Assembly: GCA_015179125.1 (NCBI GenBank)
Contig: WHVA01000350.1
Coordinates: 1 to 64,000, forward strand
Direction of reading: 5' to 3'
DNA from: Gautieria morchelliformis
Lineage: Eukaryota; Basidiomycota; Agaricomycetes; Gomphales; Gomphaceae
Length of the DNA stretch: 64,000 nucleotides
Shown here: in pieces, positions 53,894-64,000 of the stretch
How the letters are laid out: the number at the start of each line of letters is the position of its first letter
Numbering within the stretch: the stretch's first letter is position 1
Notes under the pieces: model-generated
Database searches by the model: none
Told to the model about the DNA's origin: nothing
The model's input: only the letters and a program-made list of their open reading frames with translations
Program-made: the position numbers and the translations under genes

Positions 53894-56800
53894 TCAGCAG
53901 TCCTCCGGCCTCCGCACGAGCTGAGGGCTGTGTTGACCCCATTCGTGCGACAAACGAGGTTAAACTCAACGCATCCGCTCTTTCGTCCTCCGACTCCCTC
54001 TCTGTTCCGCTCACTTCCGACACCATTTCCGCACCCCCGTTCACAGCACTGGTCGACTCCGGTTCGACTCATTGTTTCCTCGATTCCGACTTTGTTTTGA
54101 AACATAAACTTCCGACCCGCAACATTCCGACTATTCCGCTCCGACTTTTCGACGGGTCTTCCAACACGGGAATTTCCCAAGTTGTGGATCTGTCTATCCG
54201 TTTCGCTACTGGGGACAACCATGAAGTTACGTTTTACGTTACTCCGCTAGATGCTAGCTGCTCCGTTGTACTAGGACACAATTGGCTCACCCGATATAAT
54301 CCGTCGATTAACTGGGCATTGGGTCAAATACAGTTCCGTACCCCGGATCAACTTCCGTCTATTCCGACGTCGTCCGCAAAGATGGCTCAGGCCTCTTCTG
54401 CAACTCCGCTCGTGGATTCAGTTCCGCACTCCGGTCCCGCTTTAGCACCTCCGCCCCTCGAAGCTCCTCGAATTGCGCTCGTTTCCGCCACCGCTTTCCG
54501 CGTATTGCAACGGCAAGATGATACGACCGTCTTCCAGCTTCACCTCTCCGATTCGGCTTCAGTCAAGGCTCGTTCCGCCTCGACTTCCGCTCCGGTCGAC
54601 ATGAGCTCAGTTCCGGACGAATATCGTGACTTCCCGGACGTGTTCAATAAGGCCAAAGCCGACAAACCTGCTGAACATCGACCTTACGACTTGAAGATAG
54701 ATTTGGAAGAAGGAGCATCTCCGCCCCTTGGACCGATCTACTCTCTTTCGCAAAGTGAACTCCTAACTCTCCGAGAGTTCGTCGATGAACATCTCAACAT
54801 GGGCTTTATCCGCCCTTCGCTGTCTCCGCACGGCGCTCCGGTCCTCTTCGTCAAGAAGAAGGATGGATCTCTCCGCCTCTGCGTCGATTTCCGCGGACTC
54901 AATGCCCTCACTAAAAAGGACAAATATCCGCTTCCGCGCATTTCCGACTTACTCGACACTCCCCGCAGGGCGAAGATCTACACCAAAATTGACCTCCGGC
55001 ACGCTTATCACCTTGTCCGCATCCGGGAAGGTGACGAGTGGAAAACCACCTTCCGCACCCGCTACGGTGCCTTTGAGTGGACTGTCATGCCTTTTGGTCT
55101 AACCAACGCTCCCGCCGCTTTTCAGCGATTCATGAACGACGTATTTTCCGACCTCCTCGACGTATGCGTTCTAGTCTACATTGACGACATCCTCATCTAT
55201 TCCGACACACCGGAAAAACATCGGGAACATGTCCGCGAAGTACTCCGCCGCCTACGCAAACACCATCTCTACGCAAAAGCAGAGAAATGCGAATGGCATC
55301 GCGACACAGTCGAATACCTCGGCTACATCCTCTCTCCAACAGGTCTTACCATGGCAGAGGACAAGGTCAAGGCAATTCAAGAATGGCCGGAACCCCGACG
55401 TGTTAAGGATGTGCAGTCTTTCCTTGGCTTCGCCAACTTTTACCGGCGTTTCATTTATAATTTTTCCGACATTACTGTTCCACTCATGCGTCTCACCAGG
55501 AAGGGTGCCCCATGGAATTTCACACCGGAATGCCGTTCCGCATTTGAAGCCCTCAAATCGGCCTTCACCACGGCTCCCATACTCGGTTTCTGGATTCCTG
55601 ATGCCCAACTTGTACTCGAAACCGACGCTTCTGACTACGCGCTAGCCGCCATTCTTTCCATCATTTCACCCGACGACGGAGAAATTCATCCGATCGCCTT
55701 TCATTCCCGCACCTTTTCCGCCCCGGAACTCAACTACGACGTCCACGATAAGGAACTACTTGCGATTTTCGAAGCCTTCAAAATCTGGAGACATTACCTC
55801 GAAGGTCCAACTTATCCGATCGACGTTGTAACGGATCATAAGAACCTTGAGTATTTTGCAACCACTAAGATTTTGACTCGCCGTCAAGTCCGCTGGTCTG
55901 AATACCTCTCACAGTTCAACATGGTGATCCGTTTCCGCCCCGGAAAGCTCGGAGCAAAACCCGACGCGCTCACTAGACGTTGGGACGTCTACCCAAAAGA
56001 GGGAAGTAGCGACTATGCCAGTGTTAATCCGCACAATTTCCGCCCAGTATTCTCCACTGAGCAACTGGCATCGTCCCTGCGTGCCACAGCATTGCAGTTT
56101 CCACTACTCCGCGCCTCAATTATTATGGACACCGAGTCTCTCCGTTCCGACATCCGTTCCGCACTCCGTTCCGACCCCACCTCCGCAGCCCACCTCGATG
56201 ACCGCACCAGTCCTGGATGGTCCCTCGATTCTGACGGATTTCTCCGGTACAAGTCCCGGATTTACGTTCCGGACACCAACGATCTACGACTTCGCGTGCT
56301 CCAGCAAAGCCACGATCATCCGCTCTCAGGACACCAAGGCCAGAACAAGACCCTCGACATAATCCGACGCACCTATACTTGGCCTCTCCTCCGCACGATG
56401 GTCCAAGACTACTGCAAGTCATGCACCACCTGTATGCGAGCCAAGCCTCAACGTCACAAACCCTACGGCCTCCTGAAGCAACTTCCGATCCCGGATCAAC
56501 CCTGGAATTCGATATCCATGGATTTCATTGAGAAACTTCCTAAGTCATCCGGCTATGATACCATTCTAGTGATCGTTGACCGCCTTACAAAGCAGTCCAT
56601 CTTTATTCCGACCTATGACACCATAACTTCCGCCCAGCTCGCACAGCTCTTTGTGCTCCACGTCTTTTCCAAGCACGGAATCCCTTCCCATGTCACTTCC
56701 GACCGTGGATCCGAATTCGTGTCCTCCTTTTTCCGCACACTCGGCAAGGCTCTCGACATGAAGCTCCACTTCACTTCCGGTTATCACCCCGAAGGAGACG

Positions 56801-57597
56801 GACAAACGGAACGTACTAATCAGACCCTTGAGCAGTATCTCCAAGTCTATTGCAACTACCAACATAGCAATTGGTCCGACCTTCTTCCGCTCGCGGAATT
56901 TGCCTACAACAACGCGCCTTCCGCTACCACCGGAATTTCACCCTTTTATGCCAACAAGGGCTACCACCCGAATCTCGCCATCCACCCTGAACGCGACCTC
57001 GCCTCTGCAAGAGCCCGAGATTTCGTTGTGGAACTTGACGACCTTCACCAGCACCTCCGAGAGAACATTACCGCTGCCCAGAAGAGATACCAAACTTCCG
57101 CCGATCGGAAACGCCTTCCGCAACCGGCATTCGAGATAGGCGACAAAGCCTTTGTCAAAGCGGAAAACTTCCGCACCACTCGCCCCTCGAAGAAGCTCTC
57201 TGAGAAATACCTCGGTCCTTACGAGATCATCGCTAAGGCCGGCAGTCGTTCTTTCACCCTCAGACTTCCTGACAATATGCGCGCAGTACATCCGGTATTC
57301 CATGTCTCCATGCTTGAACCCGCAGTTCCGAATACAATTCCGAATCGAGAACAACCTCCGCCTCCGCCAGTCGTCATCGACGGAGAACCGGAATATGAGA
57401 TTTCGGAAATTCTCAACTCCAAGCTCGACAGAAGATACCGCTGCCAACTCCAGTACCTAGTCAAGTGGGCAGGCTATGAAAACACTGACGAAGAGACTTC
57501 GTGGATTTCCGCCACGGAACTTGACCACGCCTCTGACCTCGTCTCTGATTTCCACAAGTCATATCCTGACAAGCCTGGCCCCATTTCCACGCCCTAG
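53890..57597 (+). CDS. pol: Gypsy-2 pol polyprotein
   Basis: Open for 1235 codons in the -1 frame, with no ATG needed if frameshifted. Protease at the start (TALVDSGSTHCFLDSDF, D-S-G intact). RT: RLCVDFRGLNALTKKDKYPLPR, TKIDLRHAYHLVRI, MPFGLTNAPAAFQRFM, catalytic VLVYIDDILIYS near 55180. RNase H: LETDASDYALAAIL and VTDHKNLEYFATTK. Integrase: zinc finger HDHPLSGHQGQ...CKSCTTCMRAK, core SMDFIEKLP, TSDRGSEFVS and PEGDGQTERTNQTLEQYL (D, D, E present). The C-terminal chromodomain at ~57385-57570 (YEISEILNSK..., QYLVKWAGYENTDEETSWI) is expected to direct integration to marked chromatin. All catalytic residues are present, and it is probably functional if expressed. Confidence 0.94.
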   Translation: MVSSPPASARAEGCVDPIRATNEVKLNASALSSSDSLSVPLTSDTISAPPFTALVDSGSTHCFLDSDFVLKHKLPTRNIPTIPLRLFDGSSNTGISQVVDLSIRFATGDNHEVTFYVTPLDASCSVVLGHNWLTRYNPSINWALGQIQFRTPDQLPSIPTSSAKMAQASSATPLVDSVPHSGPALAPPPLEAPRIALVSATAFRVLQRQDDTTVFQLHLSDSASVKARSASTSAPVDMSSVPDEYRDFPDVFNKAKADKPAEHRPYDLKIDLEEGASPPLGPIYSLSQSELLTLREFVDEHLNMGFIRPSLSPHGAPVLFVKKKDGSLRLCVDFRGLNALTKKDKYPLPRISDLLDTPRRAKIYTKIDLRHAYHLVRIREGDEWKTTFRTRYGAFEWTVMPFGLTNAPAAFQRFMNDVFSDLLDVCVLVYIDDILIYSDTPEKHREHVREVLRRLRKHHLYAKAEKCEWHRDTVEYLGYILSPTGLTMAEDKVKAIQEWPEPRRVKDVQSFLGFANFYRRFIYNFSDITVPLMRLTRKGAPWNFTPECRSAFEALKSAFTTAPILGFWIPDAQLVLETDASDYALAAILSIISPDDGEIHPIAFHSRTFSAPELNYDVHDKELLAIFEAFKIWRHYLEGPTYPIDVVTDHKNLEYFATTKILTRRQVRWSEYLSQFNMVIRFRPGKLGAKPDALTRRWDVYPKEGSSDYASVNPHNFRPVFSTEQLASSLRATALQFPLLRASIIMDTESLRSDIRSALRSDPTSAAHLDDRTSPGWSLDSDGFLRYKSRIYVPDTNDLRLRVLQQSHDHPLSGHQGQNKTLDIIRRTYTWPLLRTMVQDYCKSCTTCMRAKPQRHKPYGLLKQLPIPDQPWNSISMDFIEKLPKSSGYDTILVIVDRLTKQSIFIPTYDTITSAQLAQLFVLHVFSKHGIPSHVTSDRGSEFVSSFFRTLGKALDMKLHFTSGYHPEGDGQTERTNQTLEQYLQVYCNYQHSNWSDLLPLAEFAYNNAPSATTGISPFYANKGYHPNLAIHPERDLASARARDFVVELDDLHQHLRENITAAQKRYQTSADRKRLPQPAFEIGDKAFVKAENFRTTRPSKKLSEKYLGPYEIIAKAGSRSFTLRLPDNMRAVHPVFHVSMLEPAVPNTIPNREQPPPPPVVIDGEPEYEISEILNSKLDRRYRCQLQYLVKWAGYENTDEETSWISATELDHASDLVSDFHKSYPDKPGPISTP

Positions 57598-57803
57598 TCA
57601 TTTCCGACCTCATTTCCGACGCCCATTGATTCTTACAGTTCTCAAGTCATTTGTCAAAATCCGATTAATTTCCCGTTACTCTATTTTCCGACACTTCAAG
57701 AAATTATCTACAAGTCCTTGATACCCCTACTCCTCCCCCATTGTCTCCGCCTCGACCTCTTTTTCCGCTTCCGGCTCTTTTTCCGCCTCCCCTACCTCGA
57801 CAC

Positions 57804-58049
57804 TCACCAACTCCATTTCCACCCTTTCCCTCGTTTCCGTTTCTCTTCACGGACACGCTCCTCCTCCTCGCGGCGTTCGCGCTCTTTCCTCTCCTGCTCC
57901 TTCCGCTCCTTCTCCCGACGTTCTTTCTCTTTCCGCGCAGCTTCCTCAGCCTCGCGTTTCTCGGCCATTTCCTTTTGCACGAGCATATCAGCGAAGTGCT
58001 GTTTCATCTCCGCGCTGGACATCTTAGAGAAATCTACTGGGGCACTCAT
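57804..58049 (-). CDS. Antisense ORF of Gypsy-2
   Basis: 81 codons from an ATG, antisense to the element, starting 123 bp inside the 3' LTR. The N-terminus (MSAPVDFSKMSSAEMKQHFADML) looks like a short amphipathic helix, followed by ~50 residues of Lys/Arg/Glu coiled coil. A one-base shift near 57825 would extend it into an acidic tail (EVGEAEKEPEAEKEVEAE) to about 57720. A TATA-like aaatatagg lies ~35 bp upstream (minus, near 58088). No known family. The position and orientation match the antisense gene of Gypsy-A1. Low-complexity codons mean chance cannot be excluded. Confidence 0.5.
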   Translation of the reverse strand: MSAPVDFSKMSSAEMKQHFADMLVQKEMAEKREAEEAARKEKERREKERKEQERKERERREEEERVREEKRKRGKGWKWSW

Positions 58050-58160
58050 GATGGAATAGAGAGAAGACGCGTTTGTCTTTCAGCCTATATTTCAAACTCC
58101 GACGCGTTTGTTCACAGGTCACGTGATTCCGACTTGTGGTCTCGCGGGGCTCGACCTTAG

Positions 58161-58171
58161 AAGGGAGATAC
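58161..58171 (+). promoter_or_regulatory. Gypsy-2 polypurine tract
   Basis: AAGGGAGATAC directly before the 3' LTR. It shares the terminal TAC with the Gypsy-A polypurine tract (AGGAGGGGGGTAC). Confidence 0.78.
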
Positions 58172-58865
58172 TGTTACGACCGTTCATTTCCGACTTCCGA
58201 CCCTCAGTTCCGCCATACATTCCGCCTCTCCAATAGTTCCGCCACACGTTCCGCCCCTCCGACATTTCCGCCATTCCGCCCCTTGTACATTTCCCTTGTT
58301 CTTTCGACTCTATTACTCGGACCCACCGGATCTACCTCGCCATTCATCAAAACCATATATCCGGTCACCCTTGTAGTTCGTTGTCAGATATGTTTTCCCG
58401 ACCCCTTGTTCTTTGCCATTTGTTCTACCTTACCCTGAACCCCCCTTGTAGTCCCATTGTTCCCAGTTAGTTAGTTCCCACACATTGTACTCGACTTCCG
58501 CTTCCTCCGGAATTTGCTTAGTACAACACCATTACTTGTTGCTCTGCGCTTTGTATAAAACCCCCCTCATGTATGTCTGTTATTCTGCAATCAGATAATC
58601 ACCTTCGATACTTGATTTCCTTCGCTCCATCTCCTGTTCTTAGCACAGCGAGTCTAGCAAGATCTCAGTCTCTCCCTCAGTCTTCCGTCTTCCGCCTTCC
58701 GCCTCAGTTCCGACTCAAGTTCCGACCAAACCTCTGGTCCAGTACTTTCCGACTTCCGGCTCATTTCCGAAATACCTAGGACGATAGTTCATTGGGGGCG
58801 CAACCTATAAGTTGAAGCCGCTGTCCTTTCCAGTTCCGACTTAGTGGAAATCTCGATACGTAACA
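58172..58865 (+). repeat. Gypsy-2 3' LTR (LTR-B)
   Basis: 694 bp, the same length as the 5' LTR and about 99.4 percent identical by eye, which indicates a recent insertion. Confidence 0.97.
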
Positions 58866-58876
58866 TCTTGACAACA

Positions 58877-60190
58877 TGTAAAAACACATTTGAGGAATTA
58901 ACAGTATCTGTATACTGTCAATATAACTGGGGAAAGGCTTTTCAAACATTCCTCTAGTTATCTCATATTTTTCCTTATTTTTCCAAAGTCTCCATGGCTC
59001 AAACTACCATTTTTCTGTCATTACAGAGTTGTGGATCCTCTAGCACCCACAACTCTGTTCTTGGTGCTCTATTTCAAACTCCGCCGGACACCTCGGCGGT
59101 GGCCGCATTTTCGGACTTATGGTCACCCAAGCACCCACAAGTCCGGCAGGATGGCTCTCTCAGTATTTCCAGCTGAGTCCCAAACAGTTGCTATCTGCAG
59201 CCATAGCAACTGTGCAGCCTGTTTGGCTTCACCAAACAATGGGGATCATGGTCAGTCATGACAACAAGGCTGTACCAGGCTATGCCCAGCTGTGCTAAGC
59301 AGTGCTCTTAGTAATTATGGCTACAGAGCCCTAATTGGCTCAGAACTGCTTACTCAGCTTCTGAGTGCCAAATACATGGTTATCTGGAGATACAGCCTCA
59401 ATGACTCAACCAATCCAGGCACAACTTGGTGAGTCAGGAGTACATGACTCAGCCAAGCTGTGATATGGCACATGACCCTTTTCAGTGCATCATTCCTGAC
59501 AAATCAAGCTCTGATTGGTAGGAAGCATGGTAGAGTCCCCTGGAAACAGCCAGTTTCTTCCAACCCTTTCTTCCATCTTCCACAAGCTTCTTCCCCCATT
59601 CCATTAATAGATAGAAGGTTCTACCTGCTTACTAAGCTCCTGTACATTACAATATAAAAGGAGGCCCTTTGCCTGTCCTTTGAGCAATCAATCTACCCAT
59701 CTTCTATCCTACACAGCTTGTGTGACTTGCACATCTTACCTAAGTTCCTAACCCGAACTAGAATACTACTCTTGCTTAGAGTAACTATTCTTAGTTAAGT
59801 AGTTGCTTTACTGCTTAGCCACTTAGCCTAACACGCTGGGTGAAACTCTACAGAGTGAGGTTGGCAATCGATTTTCTTGTCAATTAGCACTCCAATACCT
59901 GAGACGAGCTGTTCAGTTGATTTTCCTGTTCAGTGACTTTCACAAGTCAAGTCAAGTTGTGCGCGAAAGCCACTTGACATTACTCTCTCGTTATTGCAGT
60001 GCATTGACGTTGGTCGACCCAATCCACTTACAAACTCTCCTGCGGAGCCTATTCCCTCTTTATTAAAAGGAATACTCTTGGACCCCGATAGTGTCCTTGA
60101 ACCTACACACTCTTTTAGTTTATTGTTCAGTGCAGCTAAGAAACGCATTGCCTTCCAGCTGTAATAACTTGGACTAGTTATTACACAGAT
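58877..60190 (+). repeat. LTR-D copy, 3' truncated
   Basis: Starts TGTAAAAACACA and contains three TGACTCA/TGAGTCA sites (59400-59455), the promoter caatataaaaggaggccc near 59650, and the 3' part up to ttattacacagat, where other copies continue ggattgcaac. It is fused to a Gypsy pol fragment at about 60190. Confidence 0.72.
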
Positions 60191-63100
60191 AATCTAGGAA
60201 AAGGCAAAGAGCTCTTATAGCCAACTCAAGCGTAAGAGCCCTGTATCTGATCACGATTCCTCCTGAATCAGCATCTCTCGTACCTGTCTCCATATACTTC
60301 CCTGGTAATGGTAGCGAAGTCTTTGTCGAAAAGATACTTCATTCCAACCGAGGTCCAGAAGATTTTTATGGAATTACAGATGCTATTGTATCTCGTAATA
60401 GCCCATGGTTACATGTGTGTAACTTTTCTTCTCAACCTGTTACCATTCATCAAGGACAACTCTTAGGTCATGCTAGAAATCCTACTAGTTGGCTTGATAA
60501 AGTTGCAAATATGGATCCAGAGCAGTTAGAGTCTTGCTTGTCTCATGCTAGACACATACGGGCCCTAGCTCAATACAACTCTGAGCCAGGTAACCCTTCA
60601 GCAAGCACTGCTTCGGAAGCTGCAGGCGAAGTGGTTCAGGGAGGTCCTAAGACACAAGAAGCACCTATGGAGGACGTTCCGGAACAGTGTTAGATGAAAT
60701 TGACTTCTCTCCAGAACTCGATCAGTCTAATAAGAAAGCACTTCAGAACGTCATTCGCTCCCACAAAGATGCATTTGGTCTAGATGGCAGGCTTGGACAC
60801 TATAATGCGAAGGTCGAAATTAGTTTACGTCCTGATACTAAGGAAATTTCTCTCCCTCCGTATAATGCCTCTCCCGCTAAGAGAGAACTCATTGACAAGC
60901 AGATGGATGCATGGATTAACCTCGGAGTTATCGAGCCATCCAAAAGCCCTTGGGGTTTTCCAGCATTGATATCCTATCGTAATGGAAAACCTAGAATGTG
61001 CATCGACTACAGAAAACTTAACGAAGTAGTCGTGCCTGATGAGTTCCCTCTGCCTAGGCAAGATGCTATATTACAGGTACTTACAGGATCCCGTTGGCTC
61101 TCAACCTTGGATGCATTGGCAGGATTTACGCAACTGCAAATGGCTGACAATGCCAAGGAGAAAACTGCGTTCCGGACTCACCGAGGACTGTACCACTTCA
61201 GGCGTCTGCCTTTTGGGTATAGAAACGGGCCAGCAGTTTTCCAAAGAGTCATGCAGGGTGTCCTAGCACCTTTTCTCTGGATCTTTGCACTGGTGTACAT
61301 TGATGACATCGTCATTTATTCCAAAACCTTCAAAGAACACTTAACTCACCTTGATAAGGTTTTTGGTGCCATTGAAAGGTCAGGAATCACGCTGTCACCA
61401 GCTAAGTGCCATCTTGCCTACCAGTCACTTATGCTGTTAGGACAGAAGGTATCACGGCTGGGTTTATCCACTCACAAGGAAAAGGTTGATGCTATCCTAG
61501 AACTGGCCGAACCTAAGAATGTTCATGAGTTGCAAACATTCCTTGGCATGATGGTTTACTTTTCCTCATACACTCCGTTTTATGCCTGGATGGTGGCTCC
61601 TCTATTCGAACTTTTAAAGAAAGGTTCCACCTGGAGCTGGGGTAACACACAACAAGAAGCCTTTGAGCTGGCTAAAACAGCTTTAGTCAGTGCACCTGTC
61701 AAAGCTTATGCCATCCCAGAACTCGGTTACAGAGTGTACTCCGATGCCTGTGATGTCAGCATAGCTGCTATACTTCAGCAGGTCCAACCAATCAAAATCA
61801 GAGACCTTAAAGGTACCAAGGCATATGATAAGCTCAAAACCGCTTTTGACAATGGACAACCTGTTATGCAACTGGTTATCTCAGTGTCTAAGGATGAGCC
61901 ACTTCCTACCCCTGGTATCTGGGACAAGGACTTTGAAAACACTACCGTTTCCGTGGAAAGAGCAATTGCATACTGGTCCAGAACTCTGAAGCCAGCAGAA
62001 CGTAACTATTCTCCCACCGAAAGGGAAGCCCTAGCATTACGTGACGGTCTCATCAAATTTCAACCCTATATTGAAGGGGAAAAGGTGATAGCCATTACTG
62101 ATCATGCTGCCCTCATTTGGAGTTGTACCTTCCAGAACGTCAATCAGAGACTATTGACCTGGGGCACAGTTTTTGCAGCCTACCCAGACTTAAAAATTGT
62201 GCACAGAGCTGGACGTGTGCATTCTAATGTGGATCCTATTTCTCGACTCAGAAGGAATGTCCCTTTTCAAGATGGACCTTCTTCTGATGATTCCATTCCT
62301 ACTATCCTGGATTCCGAGCAGGAGTCTCTTTCCGAATTCTATTCAGAGATCTCTCCTGAATTTGAAGCCAAAACCTTACGTCTAATGGCTGACTTCGAAG
62401 AGGAGAGCTCGAGAATCTTGCCCGAAACATATTCTACTGCGGTACAAGCTCACACCAACTTGGCAGACTCAATCACTCTCCCGTTCACAGCTGCCAAAAG
62501 CTTCAATCTGGTTATGAGCTTATCTCAGGAAGAAATCCAAAAAATCATAGACGGTTATACCTCAGACCCTTACTTCAGTAAAGTACTGTCAGAATTAAGG
62601 AATGAGTCAAATTGGAGCAATCCAAAACAACCCTTGTTCTTTGAAAGTGAGACTGGCTTACTTTACTTCGAAGATTGGAATGGGAATAACAGATTATGCA
62701 TTCCCAGGAGTGAGCCAGCAAGGCTTCTTAGTGAAATCCATGACGAAATCACTGAAGGAGCTCACGCCGGATACCACAGGACTTACAACAAATTATCCTC
62801 CACCTAATGCTGGCCCAGGATGAGTAGGGATGTCAAGAGATTTGTAGTAAGCTGTGACATCTGCCAAAAGGCCAAACCTCTAAGGCATGCACCAATTGGT
62901 CTGCTGCAGCCTCTACCTATTCCAGAAAAACCATTTGAAGTTGTCACTATGGATTTCATCACTGAACTTCCTGAAAGCAATGGCTACGACTCCATCCTAG
63001 TCATTGTAGACAAACTCACGAAATATGCCACCTTCATCCCCACTCACAGCTCTGTGAATGAAGAAACTACTGCCAAGTTATTCTTTGAGCACATAGTGTC

Positions 63101-64000
63101 AAAATATGGAATACCTAGGCAGATAGTCTCTGACAGAGACTCCAGATGGACAGGGACGTTCTGGAAGGAAGTGTGCAGATTAATGAACATGCGACGAGCC
63201 CTCACAACGGCATATCATCCTCAGGCTGATGGTCAGACTGAGATCATGAATCAAATACTTGAAACGGCCCTTCGATCGTACATTAATCCTCTTCGGAACG
63301 ACTGGTTCTCTTTGTTACACCCTTTTAGTCTGTCATATAACACTACTCCCCACTCTGCTACAACATTCTCTCCTTCCTTCCTCCTCTTTGGCTTTACCCC
63401 CACTACCAATGGGATGCTCCTGCATCCAGAAGTCGACGGAGTGCCAAGACCGATGACATCAGTACCGGTGGCATCCCAAAACGGTGTGCGGGGTAACGCC
63501 ACTATCTCGGGACAGAGGACGGCGAAGAATCACATGACCGAACCTCTCTCTGACGCCACTGAAGACCCTGACGCATCTCATCTGGTTCAGGGTTTCCAGG
63601 CCTACAGAGACCAGGCCAAGCTCGCGCTTCAGTTCACACAGATTGCGCAACAGAAGACCTACAATCAGGGATGCCTGAATTTTGAGTACGACGTGGGCGA
63701 CAAGGTTCTCATTAATCCTCATTCCCTCCGCCTCCTCAGCTCAGAAAGGGGACGAGGTAAGAAGTTACTAATGAAATATGATGGACCCTTCGAAGTCTCA
63801 CAAAAATTAGGCCCTGCCACATCTCGGCTTCGCATGCCCGCTTCCTATGGCATGCACCCCGTGCTCAACATCGCTCACCTCGAAATGTACACTTCCTCTG
63901 ATTCAGAATTTGGTATGCGTCGCACTAAATCATTGAACCACGCCGATTTTGAAGTGATCCCCGAATTCGAAGTAGAGTCAATCACTCAAGAGCGCTGGCG
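60191..64000 (+). pseudogene. Gypsy-3 pol, runs off the window
   Basis: A different Ty3/Gypsy pol lacking gag and most of the protease on the left. It starts in the protease-RT linker (ALYLITIPPESASLVPV). A one-base shift at ~60690 joins the frames 60193-60693 and 60687-62807. RT: RMCIDYRKLNEVVVPDEFPLPR, STLDALAGFTQLQM, FALVYIDDIVIYS (YIDD intact). RNase H has a long insertion between VYSDACDVSIAAIL and the SVERAIAYWSRTLKPAERNYSPTEREALAL block. After an in-frame TAA (62805-62807) the integrase follows to the window end: CDICQKAKPLRH, VTMDFITELPES, SDRDSRWTGTFW, HPQADGQTEIMNQ. The C-terminus starts a chromodomain (FEVIPEFEVESITQERW). It is divergent from Gypsy-1 and Gypsy-2. Confidence 0.9.

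Larger units (their letters stand above)
51727..58865 (+). mobile_element. Gypsy-2 chromovirus, nearly intact
   Basis: A 7139-bp Ty3/Gypsy element with two 694-bp LTRs differing at only about four positions. In order: 5' LTR, PBS, gag, -1 frameshift site, pol (protease, RT, RNase H, integrase, chromodomain), an antisense ORF, PPT, 3' LTR. The only coding lesion I find is a TGA at gag codon 11. The flanks CTCAT and TCTTG do not form a TSD, so one side has recombined. The whole element is rich in TTCCG words on the coding strand. Confidence 0.95.

Noticed and set aside
51722..58870. Target-site duplication for Gypsy-2
   Set aside because: The flanks are CTCAT and TCTTG; no duplication exists, despite nearly identical LTRs. 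One flank has been exchanged or deleted.

Overview
This window looks like a transposon-dense, gene-poor stretch of a filamentous fungal genome, most likely a basidiomycete (Agaricomycetes). The reasons are 45-60 bp GT-AG introns, Ty3/Gypsy chromovirus and Ty1/Copia pol proteins, hAT and Mutator-like transposases of fungal type, and fungal host gene relics (alpha-amylase, guanine deaminase). The species is not determined. Nearly all of the 64 kb can be read as retroelements nested in one another, and I fixed many boundaries with 5-bp target-site duplications (TSDs). I named five LTR families: A (TGTCATGAC...AATCTTGACA, 1.0-1.6 kb), B (TGTTACGACC...TACGTAACA, 694 bp), C (TGTAAG...TCGTAACA, ~550 bp), D (TGTAAAAAC..., 1.3-1.6 kb) and E (474 bp). 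Family A orientation comes from a polypurine tract, a primer-binding site and gag.

Layout. 1-2250: LTR relics. 2253-7304: Gypsy-1 gag-protease-RT-RNase H, decayed, with a solo LTR-E in the protease. 7305-12314: LTR-A and LTR-D copies nested in each other. 12315-13031: an LTR-C joined to an LTR-B end. 13032-15949: an unknown minus-strand gene split by a solo LTR-A whose removal restores the frame. 16225-18256: LTR-A carrying a solo LTR-C, then a copia scrap. 18257-25809: Gypsy-A1, a minus-strand Gypsy element with gag and a protease remnant but no pol, which carries on its opposite strand a spliced gene for a cysteine-cluster/coiled-coil protein. 25810-33873: more LTR-A and LTR-D. 33874-37060: Gypsy integrase relic and hAT transposase relic. 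37378-40640: two copia elements sharing one LTR. 41322-43040: one intact seven-exon gene of unknown function, the best host-gene candidate. 43200-44693: fragments of an alpha-amylase and a guanine deaminase gene, head to head. 45291-50785: a Mutator-like transposase gene (minus) split by a solo LTR-A, with tandemly duplicated 5' exons and a 15-bp minisatellite. 51727-58865: Gypsy-2, a nearly intact 7.1-kb chromovirus with 694-bp LTRs that differ at about four sites. 60191-64000: a third Gypsy pol, running off the window.

The most interesting signals are these. (1) Gypsy-2 and Gypsy-A1 both have, two bases inside the 5' LTR, an 11-nt primer site exactly complementary to an 11-mer about 33-36 bp downstream of the LTR TATA box, which is the architecture of Tf1-type self-primed reverse transcription. 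(2) Both elements carry an antisense gene with its own TATA-like box just inside the 3' LTR. (3) Each family is saturated with its own short DNA word (TTCCG in Gypsy-2, GCGAA/TTCGC in LTR-A, TGAGTCA in LTR-D), raising the possibility of a sequence-specific element-encoded or host factor. (4) Gypsy-2 gag ends with a canonical A AAA AAA slippery heptamer directly before its stop, with pol in the -1 frame.
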